NCBI GenBank assembly: GCA_902825845.1
Contig: CADECM010000030.1
Coordinates: 1 to 54,030 of the forward strand
DNA: 54,030 nucleotides
Direction: 5' to 3'
DNA from: an uncultured beta proteobacterium
GTDB lineage: Bacteria > Pseudomonadota > Gammaproteobacteria > Burkholderiales > SG8-41
Below, one piece after another: positions 45,924-53,928 of this stretch. Made by a program: the position numbers and the translations under genes. Position 1 is the first letter of the stretch, and the number at the start of each line of letters is the position of its first letter. Below the pieces are notes generated by a model. The model was not told where the DNA came from. It worked only from the letters and a program-made list of their open reading frames with translations, and did not search any database.

Positions 45924-46625
45924 CTACGGTTTCGCCGGCGCTTCCTGCTTCGCAGTCTCGCCCACCGGCTTTTCCGGCGCCTCCGGCGGCAACGTCATGC
46001 GCGGCAACGGCGGCGCGTCGAGACTTCCGCCCGCGGGTTTGTCCACTGTCGCGGGTGACGCGGCGGGCGCCGCCTGGGCTGCGCGTTCCTCTGCCGCGGC
46101 CGGCGTGCCCTCTGACGGCGCCAAACGCAGTTGTGGTTTGATGTTTTGCACCGCGCCCGCGTCGCGCGCAGGCGTGGCGGATGCCGCGGCGGGCTTCGCT
46201 GCAGGGGCAACCGCCGGCTTTACTGTGGCCGCGTCATCCACCTTGATATCGGCGGCAAGGTCGCCCACGTAGCGCACCACCTTGTCGTTTTCGAAGAACA
46301 CGCGAAACTGGCGCTGTTCGGCGAGATTGCCCTGCTTCTCGAGTGTGTACACATAATCCCAGCGATCAGTGCGAAACGGATCAACCAACAGCGGCGTGCC
46401 GAGCACAAAGCGCACCTGGCTGCGTGTCATGCCCGGTTTAAGCTTGGCGATCATGTCCTTGGTAACAACATTGCCCTGCTGTATCTCAATCTTGTGGGAA
46501 CTGAGGCCGGGCATGGACCACGTTCGCGGCGAACTGCAGCCCGCCAGCAACAGCGGCAATATAATCAAGCTGTTGCGTAATATCTTGCAGTAAAGCGGTC
46601 GCTTCTGCGCCGCATTCGCCGGCAT
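45924..46625 (-). CDS. bamE: Outer-membrane assembly lipoprotein BamE (SmpA/OmlA) with long Ala/Pro tail
   Basis: The ATG at 46625 gives 233 residues; the frame is open further upstream through the fur promoter region. A signal peptide ends in the lipobox LLAGC. The BamE domain follows: [64 protein letters not shown] tail of about 110 residues rich in Ala, Pro and Lys extends beyond the usual ~110-residue BamE. It is part of the Bam complex that inserts beta-barrels. It is divergent from fur, a common arrangement. Confidence 0.9.
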   Translation of the reverse strand: MPANAAQKRPLYCKILRNSLIILPLLLAGCSSPRTWSMPGLSSHKIEIQQGNVVTKDMIAKLKPGMTRSQVRFVLGTPLLVDPFRTDRWDYVYTLEKQGNLAEQRQFRVFFENDKVVRYVGDLAADIKVDDAATVKPAVAPAAKPAAASATPARDAGAVQNIKPQLRLAPSEGTPAAAEERAAQAAPAASPATVDKPAGGSLDAPPLPRMTLPPEAPEKPVGETAKQEAPAKP

Positions 46626-46749
46626 TTGCCCTAGTGCTGCCACTGTCTTGCGCCTTGTGATGGGCCGCGTCTTTCGCTGCGCGCTGCGCGCAGGGTTTCC
46701 ACGGTCAAGTATTCCTAATATCATAGCCCAGACCAGCCCTTCTCCGATA

Positions 46750-47187
46750 GTGAAGCCGTTGAATTCAACTGAAAATCTCAAAACAAGCGGCCTCAAGGCG
46801 ACCCTGCCGCGCCTGCGCATACTCGAATTGTTCGAGCGCAGCAACGTGCGTCACCTGTCAGCCGAGGACGTCTACAAGTTGCTGCAAAAGGACGGCACCG
46901 ACACGGGACTGGCGACGGTGTACCGCGTGCTGACCCAGTTCGAGCAGGCCGGGCTGCTGATCCGCCACCACTTTGAAGCCGATAAAGCGGTATTCGAACT
47001 CAATCAGGGCACCCATCACGATCACCTGGTGTGCGTGCAATGCGGCCACGTGGAAGAATTCTACGATTCCGAAATCGAAAAGCGCCAGTCGGAAGTGGCG
47101 CAGGCGCGCGGCTTCAGGATTCACGACCACTCGCTGCACATTTATGCGGATTGTCTGCGCAACGATTGCCCGCGCAAAGCGGGATAA
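46750..47187 (+). CDS. fur: Ferric uptake regulator Fur
   Basis: A protein of about 145 residues. The start is uncertain: GTG at 46750 or TTG at 46759; both precede NSTENLKTSGLKATLPRLRILELF. The winged-helix DNA-binding part (HLSAEDVYKLLQKDGTDTGLATVYRVLTQFEQAGL) is followed by the metal-binding part with HHDHLVCVQCGHVEEF and the final Cys pair in CLRNDCP. It represses iron-uptake genes with Fe(II). It is divergent from bamE, and AT-rich TAATATC (46729-46735) may be its -10 region. Confidence 0.95.
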   Translation: MKPLNSTENLKTSGLKATLPRLRILELFERSNVRHLSAEDVYKLLQKDGTDTGLATVYRVLTQFEQAGLLIRHHFEADKAVFELNQGTHHDHLVCVQCGHVEEFYDSEIEKRQSEVAQARGFRIHDHSLHIYADCLRNDCPRKAG

Positions 47188-47242
47188 AAGCACCCGTCAA
47201 TGACACCGCACGCGCTGAACAGCCCCGGCGGCTGAACCCCGA

Positions 47243-48901
47243 TTATTTATCGCCCAACATTTCCGCCGCGTGTTTGCGCGTGGTATCGGTAATCTTCACG
47301 CCGCCCAGCATGCGCGCGATTTCCTCCACGCGCTGCTGCTTGTCGAGCACGGTGACCTTGCTCGCGACCTTGCCGTTGGCAGTACTCTTTGCCACCTGCC
47401 ACTGCTGATCGCCGCACGCCGCCACCTGCGGCAAGTGCGTGATGCACATCACCTGATGTTTGCTTCCCAGTTCCTTGAGCAGTTTGCCGACGATTTCCGC
47501 CACACGGCCGCCGATGCCCGCATCGACTTCGTCGAAAATCAGCGTCGGCACCTGCGCGATCTGACTGGTAATGGTCTGGATCGCCAGGCTGATGCGCGAC
47601 AGTTCGCCGCCCGAAGCCACTTTGCCCAGCGCCTGCGGCGTCATGCCCTTGTGCGCCGACACCAGAAACTCGACATTCTCCAGCCCGTGCGCCGAAGGTT
47701 CCTCCAGCGTGTTCAACGCCACCTCGAACACACCGCCCCCCATCGCCAGCCCCTGCATTGCCGCGGTCACCTTTTCCGCCAGCTGTTTCGCCGCCTTTCG
47801 CCGTCCCACGGAGAGTTTGCGCGCCTCGCCCACGCAGGCCTCGAGCGCAGCCGCCTCCAGTGCGCGCAGTGCGTCGGCGTCGCCCGCGAGAGACAGTTCA
47901 TTCAGCCGCGCGCGCGCTGTCTCCAGCAATTCGGGCAGTTGTTCCGGTTCGGTGCGGTACTTGCGCGCCGCAGCGTGAATCGCCTCCATGCGCTGCTCCG
48001 CGTCGCGCAGGCGCCTGGGATCAAGATCGAGCCGCTGCTGATAATGACGCAGGCCGTACACCGCCTCCTGCAACTGCAGCTGCGCCGGCTCCAGCACGTC
48101 GAGCACGTCTTTCAGCTTGGGATCGTAATCGGCAAGATTTTTCAGCCGCGAGATCACGCCATTGACCTGCGCCAGACTCGCGCCCTCGCCATCCGACAGC
48201 GTATCCATGCCGAACGCGGCTGCCTCGATCAGACTCGCCGCATGCGCGAGGCGCGAATGTTCGGCCGTCAGTTCCGGCCATTCCGCGGCCTTGAAGTCGA
48301 GTTGCGCGAGATCGTTCACCTGCCATTCCAGCCGTTCCCGCTCCGCCACGTAAGCCGCGGCATTGCTCTCGAAGGCGCGCCGCCGTTCGGCCTTGTCGCG
48401 CCAGTCGTGATGCGCCGCGGCAACCTTGCCGGCCTGCGCGTCGAGCTTGCCGTAGGCGTCGAGCAGTTCACGCTGCGCCGCCGCGCGCGCCAGCGACTGA
48501 TGCTGATGCTGGCCATGAATATCCACCAGCAGTTCGCCCAGGTCTCTCAACTGCGCCGCGGTCACCACCGTGCCGTTAACAAAGGCGCGCGAGCGGCCGC
48601 CGGCATCGATCACCCGGCGCACCAGACAAGTGTCATCCTCTATTGTAAGTTCTTGATTTTGAAGATATTTTATGACGCCCTTCAACTCGGCGATGTCAAA
48701 TTCCGCGCCCACCTCGGCGCGCGCGGCGCCCTGCCGCACCACCAGCGCATCGGCGCGCGCACCAAGCACCTGCGCCAGCGCATCGATCAAAATGGATTTC
48801 CCGGCGCCGGTCTCGCCGGTCAATACCGTGAAACCCGCGCCGAACTCCAGCGTCATCTTTTCGACGATGACGAAGTCGCGGATGGTTAATGTTCGCAACA
48901 T
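47243..48901 (-). CDS. recN: DNA repair protein RecN
   Basis: A 552-residue SMC-like ATPase. Walker A is TGETGAGKS (about 29-37). A long coiled-coil middle has LVDIHGQHQHQSL (about 131). The C-terminal head has the signature ASGGELSRISLAIQTI and Walker B TLIFDEVDAGIGGRVAE. It acts in double-strand break repair. The ATG at 48901 is directly next to the repeat-bounded four-helix-bundle element. Codons for YLQNQEL carry an AT-rich motif copy. Confidence 0.97.
   Translation of the reverse strand: MLRTLTIRDFVIVEKMTLEFGAGFTVLTGETGAGKSILIDALAQVLGARADALVVRQGAARAEVGAEFDIAELKGVIKYLQNQELTIEDDTCLVRRVIDAGGRSRAFVNGTVVTAAQLRDLGELLVDIHGQHQHQSLARAAAQRELLDAYGKLDAQAGKVAAAHHDWRDKAERRRAFESNAAAYVAERERLEWQVNDLAQLDFKAAEWPELTAEHSRLAHAASLIEAAAFGMDTLSDGEGASLAQVNGVISRLKNLADYDPKLKDVLDVLEPAQLQLQEAVYGLRHYQQRLDLDPRRLRDAEQRMEAIHAAARKYRTEPEQLPELLETARARLNELSLAGDADALRALEAAALEACVGEARKLSVGRRKAAKQLAEKVTAAMQGLAMGGGVFEVALNTLEEPSAHGLENVEFLVSAHKGMTPQALGKVASGGELSRISLAIQTITSQIAQVPTLIFDEVDAGIGGRVAEIVGKLLKELGSKHQVMCITHLPQVAACGDQQWQVAKSTANGKVASKVTVLDKQQRVEEIARMLGGVKITDTTRKHAAEMLGDK
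48646..48665 (+). repeat. Dispersed AT-rich motif, copy inside recN
   Basis: Reads TAAGTTCTTGATTTTGAAGA on the plus strand, antisense to codons YLQNQEL. The RecN sequence around it shows no insertion relative to the family as I know it. Confidence 0.5.
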
Positions 48902-48913
48902 ACTGTTGCTTTA

Positions 48914-49357
48914 CCGTGAAGGCGTGAAGTCGTCAATGAGTGAACGAGGTACCCCATCTCAGGCCTTGCGTTTTAGCGCCGCGATCAGCGCCACCAGCAT
49001 GGCAAAAACGCCATCAATCCGTGTCCACAATTTTTCGATGTCCGTAACATACTTCAGTCGATTCGCGATTTCGATCTGCGTGTCGATCTCAGAAAGAGAA
49101 CCACTCGCTACATTCAGGAAATAAAGCAATTCCTTGGTGCCTCCCCGAGCGCAACCTTCGGCAATATTGGATGGCACCGATACGGCGGCCCTGCGCAATT
49201 GGCTGGTCAATCCAAACTGCTCGCCCTTCGGAAAGTGGGCAGTAGCCTCATAAATTTCACTCACCAGCTCCATGGCGCTCTGCCATACCCTTAACGTGCG
49301 ATGATTCCGCTTCACGCCGCCACTCCTTCACGCCTTCACGCGTTCACACCTTCACGG
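48914..49357. mobile_element. Repeat-bounded unit carrying a four-helix-bundle gene
   Basis: A 444-bp unit inserted between recN and nadK. The left end has an 8-nt register from 48916: GTGAAGGC, GTGAAGTC, GTCAATGA, GTGAACGA, GGTACCCC. The right end has the inverse: CACGCCGC, CACTCCTT-type units to CCTTCACGG at 49349-49357. Both outer ends are CCGTGAAGG in inverted orientation, like terminal inverted repeats. It holds one gene (48959-49315). No transposase is present and no clear target-site duplication was found. See the related gene-less unit at 51388. Confidence 0.6.
48959..49315 (-). CDS. Four-helix-bundle protein, S23/IVP family
   Basis: A 118-residue, all-helical protein: LRVWQSAMELVSEIYEATAHFPKGEQFGLTSQLRRAAVSVPSNIAEG (consecutive blocks), then KELLYFLNVASGSLSEIDTQIEIA. 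These are the hallmarks of the family first known from intervening sequences in 23S rRNA genes, and of the Avd-like accessory proteins of diversity-generating retroelements. Function of stand-alone members is unknown. The GTG start and the ribosome site AAGGAG seven bases upstream are both part of the flanking GTGAAGGN repeats. It lies on the same strand as nadK and recN but inside its own repeat-bounded unit. Confidence 0.92.
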   Translation of the reverse strand: MKRNHRTLRVWQSAMELVSEIYEATAHFPKGEQFGLTSQLRRAAVSVPSNIAEGCARGGTKELLYFLNVASGSLSEIDTQIEIANRLKYVTDIEKLWTRIDGVFAMLVALIAALKRKA

Positions 49358-49363
49358 ATTTTG

Positions 49364-50233
49364 CTACTCCCGATTCCAATTCAGCTTCTCCCGCAACATG
49401 CGGTAGTAGCTGTGGCCGGCCGGGTGCAGCAGACGGATGGTATGCGGATAACGTTTGATGCACACGCGATCGCCTTCGTGCAGCGCGCAGTGTGAATGGC
49501 TGTCGAAATGCGCGCGCGCGTCGCTGTCGCTGCTCATTACGATTTCAATCACGCTTTCGCTGCTGATCACGATCGGCCGGTTGGACAGGGTATGCGGCGA
49601 CACCGGCACCAGCGAAATCACCTGCAGCGAGGGATGCACAATCGGGCCGCCGGCCGACAGGGCGTACGCGGTCGAACCGGTGGGCGTGGCGATAATCAGC
49701 GCGTCGGAACGCTGATGGTAGATGAATTCGCCGTTGATGCGCACGTCAAACTCGACCATATTGCCTTCAATGCCCTTGCTCACCACCACATCATTGAACG
49801 CCAGCACGTCCAACACCAGTTCGCCGCCGCGCAAAATCTCGCCCTGCAGCAGCATGCGCTCTTCGGAGACGCTGTGGCCGTCGAGTATCGCGGCAATCGT
49901 CTCGTACATGGTGTCGAGCGAAATGTCGGTGAGAAAACCCAGCCGCCCCTGGTTCACGCCCACCAGCGCCACGTCGAACGGCGCCAGCGTGCGCGCGATG
50001 TTGAGCATGGTGCCGTCGCCGCCCATCACAATGGCCAGATCGGCGTCCCGGCCAAGGTCTTCAAGATCGCGCTCCGGGTACGGCGAATTATGGATGTGGG
50101 TGCCGGTCAGCTTGTCAATCAGCACCGTAATGCCGCGCTGGGCCAGAAAATCCGCCAGTTTGAGCAGCGGCGCGACAATCTCCGGGCTCTTGTATTTTCC
50201 GATCAGGGCTATGGTTTTAAACGCATTTTTCAT
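49364..50233 (-). CDS. nadK: NAD kinase
   Basis: A 289-residue product from the ATG at 50233; the frame is open upstream into the hrcA promoter. Motifs: LAIVMGGDGTMLNIAR (about 67-82, GGDGT), GVNQGRLGFLTDIS (about 92), IIATPTGSTAYALSAGGPIVHP (about 180-201). It makes NADP from NAD and ATP or polyphosphate. It is divergent from hrcA, with 106 bases between. Confidence 0.97.
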   Translation of the reverse strand: MKNAFKTIALIGKYKSPEIVAPLLKLADFLAQRGITVLIDKLTGTHIHNSPYPERDLEDLGRDADLAIVMGGDGTMLNIARTLAPFDVALVGVNQGRLGFLTDISLDTMYETIAAILDGHSVSEERMLLQGEILRGGELVLDVLAFNDVVVSKGIEGNMVEFDVRINGEFIYHQRSDALIIATPTGSTAYALSAGGPIVHPSLQVISLVPVSPHTLSNRPIVISSESVIEIVMSSDSDARAHFDSHSHCALHEGDRVCIKRYPHTIRLLHPAGHSYYRMLREKLNWNRE

Positions 50234-50339
50234 AATCGCATTTAACCACAACCGGCCTTGGGCTTGCACGCGCGCGCGCCGTGCCCCAGTATCGCGCACA
50301 ACGCTTCTCCCTTTGCGAAGCACTCGGTAAAATATCGGC

Positions 50340-51365
50340 ATGTCCACGCCCATGAACGAACGCGCGCAGTTGCTGCTCAAAACCCTGGTCGAGCGCTATA
50401 TCGCCGACGGCCAGCCGGTCGGCTCGCGCGCGTTGTCCAAGCTGGCTGGCCTCGATTTGTCTCCCGCCAGCATCCGTAACGTGATGGCGGATCTCGAGGA
50501 AATGGGCTTTATCGCCAGCCCGCACACCTCCGCCGGGCGCGTGCCGACCGCGCGCGGCTACCGCTTTTTTGTCGATACGCTGCTCACCATCAAGCCGCTC
50601 GACACCGTTGAAATCAACCAGCTTGAGGGTCAGCTGCATCCGGACAACACACAAAAACTGGTGGCCTCGGCCTCGCAGATGCTGTCGGAACTCACGCGCT
50701 TCGCCGGCGTGGTGGTCACGCCGCGGCGCAGCGCAGGCTTTCGCCATATCGAGTTTCTGCACCTGTCTGAAAAGCGCATCCTGCTGATCATCGTCACGCC
50801 CGAAGGCGATGTGCAGAACCGCATCATCCTCACCGACAAAGCCTACTCGCCCGCGGAACTGGTCGAAGCGGCCAATTTTCTGAATCAGCATTATGCCGGC
50901 CTGACGTTTGTCGAAATTCGCGGCCGCATCCAGCAGGAACTGAAAGAACTGCGCGAGCACATGACGCAGCTGATGACGGTCGCGCTCGAGGCCGGCAGCC
51001 AGGTCGAGACCGAAGCGGATACCCATGTCGTGATTTCCGGCGAAAACAAGCTGCTCGACATCGAAGATCTGTCGTCCAACATGGCGCGGCTGCGCAAGCT
51101 GTTCGATCTGTTCGAACGCAAGACCGGCCTGCTGCAACTGCTTGAAATCTCCAGCCGCGCGCACGGCGTGCAACTGTTCATTGGCGGCGAGGCCGGACTG
51201 TCGCCGTTGGATGAATGCAGCGTCGTCACCGCGCCCTACGAAGTCGATGGCAAAATCGTCGGCACCGTCGGCGTCATCGGCCCCACGCGCATGGCCTACG
51301 AGCGGGTGATACCCATCGTGGATATCACGGCCAAGCTGTTGACCAGCGCGCTGTCGCAGCACTGA
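50340..51365 (+). CDS. hrcA: Heat-inducible transcription repressor HrcA
   Basis: A 341-residue repressor. The N-terminal winged helix ([28 protein letters not shown], then [39 protein letters not shown]) is the family signature. A GAF-like and C-terminal region follow, with [13 protein letters not shown] text near 300 and [15 protein letters not shown]. It represses groE and dnaK operons at CIRCE sites. I see no CIRCE inverted repeat in this window, so its targets are elsewhere. Confidence 0.96.
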   Translation: MSTPMNERAQLLLKTLVERYIADGQPVGSRALSKLAGLDLSPASIRNVMADLEEMGFIASPHTSAGRVPTARGYRFFVDTLLTIKPLDTVEINQLEGQLHPDNTQKLVASASQMLSELTRFAGVVVTPRRSAGFRHIEFLHLSEKRILLIIVTPEGDVQNRIILTDKAYSPAELVEAANFLNQHYAGLTFVEIRGRIQQELKELREHMTQLMTVALEAGSQVETEADTHVVISGENKLLDIEDLSSNMARLRKLFDLFERKTGLLQLLEISSRAHGVQLFIGGEAGLSPLDECSVVTAPYEVDGKIVGTVGVIGPTRMAYERVIPIVDITAKLLTSALSQH

Positions 51366-51387
51366 CGGGCGGTTGAGGATGGATGCT

Positions 51388-51505
51388 TGAAGGCGTAAGA
51401 AAGTGAAGGCGTGAAGATGTGAAGGAGTGAAGAAGGTACCCCCTTGGGTTACGCATTCACTCCTTCACCCCTTCACCCCTTCACTCCTTCACCCCTTCAC
51501 CCCTC
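51388..51505. repeat. Gene-less GTGAAGGN inverted array (MITE-like)
   Basis: The left half follows an 8-nt register: TGAAGGC, GTAAGAAA, GTGAAGGC, GTGAAGAT, GTGAAGGA, GTGAAGAA, GGTACCCC. A 13-base centre CTTGGGTTACGCA follows. The right half is six inverted units (TTCACTCC, TTCACCCC, TTCACCCC, TTCACTCC, TTCACCCC, TTCACCCC). The array plus GGTACCCC matches the left end of the unit at 48914, with the gene missing. It sits between hrcA and hemH. Confidence 0.85.
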
Positions 51506-51520
51506 TACCCTCCCAACGGC

Positions 51521-52507
51521 ATGCCAACATCCGCCATTCTCCTGATAAACCTCGGCACCCCCGCCGAACCGACACCCGCCGCGGTACGCCGCTACCTTAA
51601 GGAGTTCCTGTCCGATCCCTACGTCGTTGAAATTCCGCGCCTCGTGTGGTGGATCATCCTCAATGTTTTCATCCTGCCCAAGCGCGGCAAGGATGCGGCG
51701 GCACGTTATGCGTCGATCTGGACCAAAGAGGGTTCGCCGCTGCGCGTGCACACGGTGGCACAGTCAAAGTTCGTACGCGGCTATCTCGGCGAGCGTGGTC
51801 ACCGCGATCTCCTCGTCGATTACGCGATGCGCTATGGCGAACCGGCCATAAAATCGCAACTATCTGTTTTTAAAGAAAAAAATGTTAACGAACTACTGTT
51901 GCTGCCACTCTATCCGCAGTACGCGCGCAGCAGCACCGCCACCGTTCTGGACGCCGCCACCGCGGCCATGCAGCAACTCGACTATCACCCGCGCGTGCGT
52001 ACCATCGAACAGTTTCACGATCATCCCGGCTACATCGCGGCACTGGCCAAAAGCGTCGTCGAATTCCGCACCCGCACGGCGGGCCGCGCCGACAAGCTGG
52101 TGATGAGCTTTCACGGCGTGCCGCAGTACACCGTCACGCGCGGCGAGCCGTATCGGGATCAATGCATCGCCACCGGCAAGCTATTGGCGAAAGCGCTCGA
52201 CCTTGGCGAGAACCAGTACCAGATTTGTTTTCAGTCGCGCTTTGGCCGCGCGGAGTGGATCAAGCCGTACACCGCTGAAGTGCTGGCCGAACTCGGCCGG
52301 CGGAAAACCGCCCGCGTCGACCTGATCTGCCCCGGCTTTGTCAGCGACTGTCTCGAAACGCTCGAAGAAATCGCGGTCGAAGGCAAGGCCATCTTCACGG
52401 ACGCGGGCGGCGGCGAATACAACTACATCCCGTGCCTGAACGAACGCCACGAGTGGCTCACTGCATTGACGGACATGGCGCTGCAAGCGCTGGAAAAAAA
52501 ATCATGA
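51521..52507 (+). CDS. hemH: Ferrochelatase
   Basis: A 328-residue enzyme. ILLINLGTPAEPTPAAVRRYLKEFLSDPYVVEIP (consecutive blocks) is the family N-terminus. LPLYPQYARSST (about 127), SFHGVPQYTVTRG (about 197, catalytic His) and CFQSRFGRAEWIKPYT (about 236) are key motifs, with CPGFVSDCLETLEE near 270. It inserts Fe(II) into protoporphyrin IX, the last step of haem synthesis. Codons for QLSVFK are an AT-rich motif copy. It overlaps the next gene by four bases. Confidence 0.97.
   Translation: MPTSAILLINLGTPAEPTPAAVRRYLKEFLSDPYVVEIPRLVWWIILNVFILPKRGKDAAARYASIWTKEGSPLRVHTVAQSKFVRGYLGERGHRDLLVDYAMRYGEPAIKSQLSVFKEKNVNELLLLPLYPQYARSSTATVLDAATAAMQQLDYHPRVRTIEQFHDHPGYIAALAKSVVEFRTRTAGRADKLVMSFHGVPQYTVTRGEPYRDQCIATGKLLAKALDLGENQYQICFQSRFGRAEWIKPYTAEVLAELGRRKTARVDLICPGFVSDCLETLEEIAVEGKAIFTDAGGGEYNYIPCLNERHEWLTALTDMALQALEKKS
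51857..51876 (+). repeat. Dispersed AT-rich motif, copy inside hemH
   Basis: Reads CAACTATCTGTTTTTAAAGA in the sense direction, encoding QLSVFK. It differs from the intergenic copy at 15014 by only two of 20 bases. Confidence 0.6.
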
Positions 52508-52854
52508 GACTGTTGCTGGTATGGATGATCAACGCCGCCGCGTTGTTTTCGCTGCCGTATATTTTCAGTTCCATACGCATTGATTCGTTTACCACCGCGC
52601 TGATCGTGGCACTGGTGCTGAGCATCGTCAACACCATCATCCGGCCCATCCTGTTTGTGCTGACGCTGCCGATCACCGTGCTCACGCTGGGCATCTTCAT
52701 CTTTGTGCTTAACGGCCTGATGCTGTGGCTGGTGGCGTCGTTTGTGCAGGGCTTCACCGTCGCGGGATTCTGGCCTGCCGTGTTCGGTGCCATCGTTTAC
52801 AGCCTGATCAGCTGGGCCGCCACATCGTTCATTCTGGGCGAAAAAAAGTCGTAA
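52504..52854 (+). CDS. Small membrane protein, phage holin family IV/DUF360-like
   Basis: A 116-residue protein with four hydrophobic helices: LLLVWMINAAALFSLPYIF, ALIVALVLSIVNTIIRPILFVLTLPITVL (two adjacent), FIFVLNGLMLWLVASF and VFGAIVYSLISWAA. It ends with a short charged tail GEKKS. The SIVNTIIRPILFVLTLPI block is typical of the family found widely in bacteria outside phages. It is an inner-membrane protein of unknown role. The start at 52504 overlaps the hemH stop (ATGA). Confidence 0.88.
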   Translation: MRLLLVWMINAAALFSLPYIFSSIRIDSFTTALIVALVLSIVNTIIRPILFVLTLPITVLTLGIFIFVLNGLMLWLVASFVQGFTVAGFWPAVFGAIVYSLISWAATSFILGEKKS

Positions 52855-53091
52855 CCCTGCCCGGTCGGGACTTGTGACCCCAACCATGCCGCGCACGTAA
52901 CACCGCGGGCAGCCCTGTCCATCGCGGCAAGCAGTATCGCCGTGTCAACCCGGCGCGGCCGGGAACCGTTTGAAAGACTTGTTGTCACATTTTCGGCTTG
53001 CGCCGTGTTGGCGTTGGACGCGCGCGCGTCGTGGACACCGATTACAACCCACCGCTGCCGTCAACAGCATCCGTAATTCAAGGAGGTTCAA

Positions 53092-53796
53092 ATGAAGCGT
53101 TTCTTTGTCTGTAGTCTGAGCGTCACATTGGCTGCCGCCGGCTTGTCGGGCTGCGCCAACATGACTGAAACCCAGCGCGGTACCGCCACTGGCGCGGGCG
53201 TCGGCGCGGCCGCGGGCGCGGTCATCGGCGGCATCACCCGCGGCGGCCGCGGCGCGGCGGCTGGCGCCGCGATCGGCGGCGCACTCGGCGCGGGTGGCGG
53301 CTATCTGTGGTCACAGCGCATGCAGCAACAGAAGCAGGCGATGGAACAAGCCACCAAAGGCACCGGCGTCGCCGTTACGCAGACGCAGGACAACCAACTC
53401 AAACTTGAGATTCCGAGCGATATTTCATTCGCGACGGGACGCTACGACATACAACCCAACTTCGCGCCCATCCTCGATCGCTTCGCCGGCACGCTGCGCG
53501 ATAACCCGGTCACCAACGTCAATATCGTCGGCCACACCGACAGCACCGGCAGCGATGCCATTAACGATCCGCTGTCGGTCAACCGCGCGTCGAGCACGCG
53601 TAACTACCTTACCGCGCGCGGCGTCGCCGCAAACCGCATCAACGTCAACGGCATGGGTTCACGCCAGCCGATCGCCGACAACAACACGGATGCCGGCCGT
53701 GCCAAAAACCGGCGCGTGGAAATTTTTGTCGCGGAAGCGGCACCGCCTGTGCCGCCGCCCGGATCGGCGCCGGCGCCTGCTGCCAAACCCTATTGA
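53092..53796 (+). CDS. OmpA-family lipoprotein with glycine-zipper domain (YiaD-like)
   Basis: A 234-residue lipoprotein; AAGGAGG (53081-53087) lies four bases before the ATG. The signal peptide ends in the lipobox LSGC. A Gly/Ala-rich glycine-zipper region (about 30-72) is followed by an OmpA peptidoglycan-binding domain: SDISFATGRYDIQPNF, NIVGHTDSTGSDAINDPLSVNRA, NRINVNGMGSRQPIADN and GRAKNRRVEIFV. A Pro-rich tail ends AAKPY. It anchors the outer membrane to peptidoglycan. It stands alone, with 237 bases of unassigned sequence upstream. Confidence 0.93.
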   Translation: MKRFFVCSLSVTLAAAGLSGCANMTETQRGTATGAGVGAAAGAVIGGITRGGRGAAAGAAIGGALGAGGGYLWSQRMQQQKQAMEQATKGTGVAVTQTQDNQLKLEIPSDISFATGRYDIQPNFAPILDRFAGTLRDNPVTNVNIVGHTDSTGSDAINDPLSVNRASSTRNYLTARGVAANRINVNGMGSRQPIADNNTDAGRAKNRRVEIFVAEAAPPVPPPGSAPAPAAKPY

Positions 53797-53811
53797 TCGG
53801 TTGACAATGTG

Positions 53812-53840
53812 GGCATCGTGCACGCGGTGTGCGCGATGCC
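53812..53840 (+). terminator. Stem-loop after the OmpA-like lipoprotein gene
   Basis: GGCATCGTGCAC and GTGCGCGATGCC form an imperfect stem about 16 bases past the stop codon. No T tract follows, so intrinsic termination is uncertain. Confidence 0.4.
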
Positions 53841-53928
53841 TGTGTCGGCTATGGGCTGGATAGGTAGCGCGCCCGTGTGGGGTGGCATGATGTCCAGCAC
53901 TTGATACGGATCATTTCCCGGACCCGTC

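Noticed and set aside
46648..46749. An N-terminal extension of Fur
   Set aside because: The frame is open but the added residues do not look like Fur and overlap the divergent bamE promoter region. A start at 46750 or 46759 gives the usual length.
48914..49357. The GTGAAGGN arrays as a CRISPR array
   Set aside because: Units are 7-8 nt with no spacers, are arranged as inverted pairs, and no cas genes are present.
50204..50223. CAGGGCTATGGTTTTAAACG in nadK as a motif copy
   Set aside because: Only the right half (TATGGTTTTAAAC) matches; the TAAG left half is missing, so it was not counted.
50234..50339. A CIRCE operator in the nadK-hrcA gap
   Set aside because: I found no TTAGCACTC/GAGTGCTAA inverted repeat in the gap.
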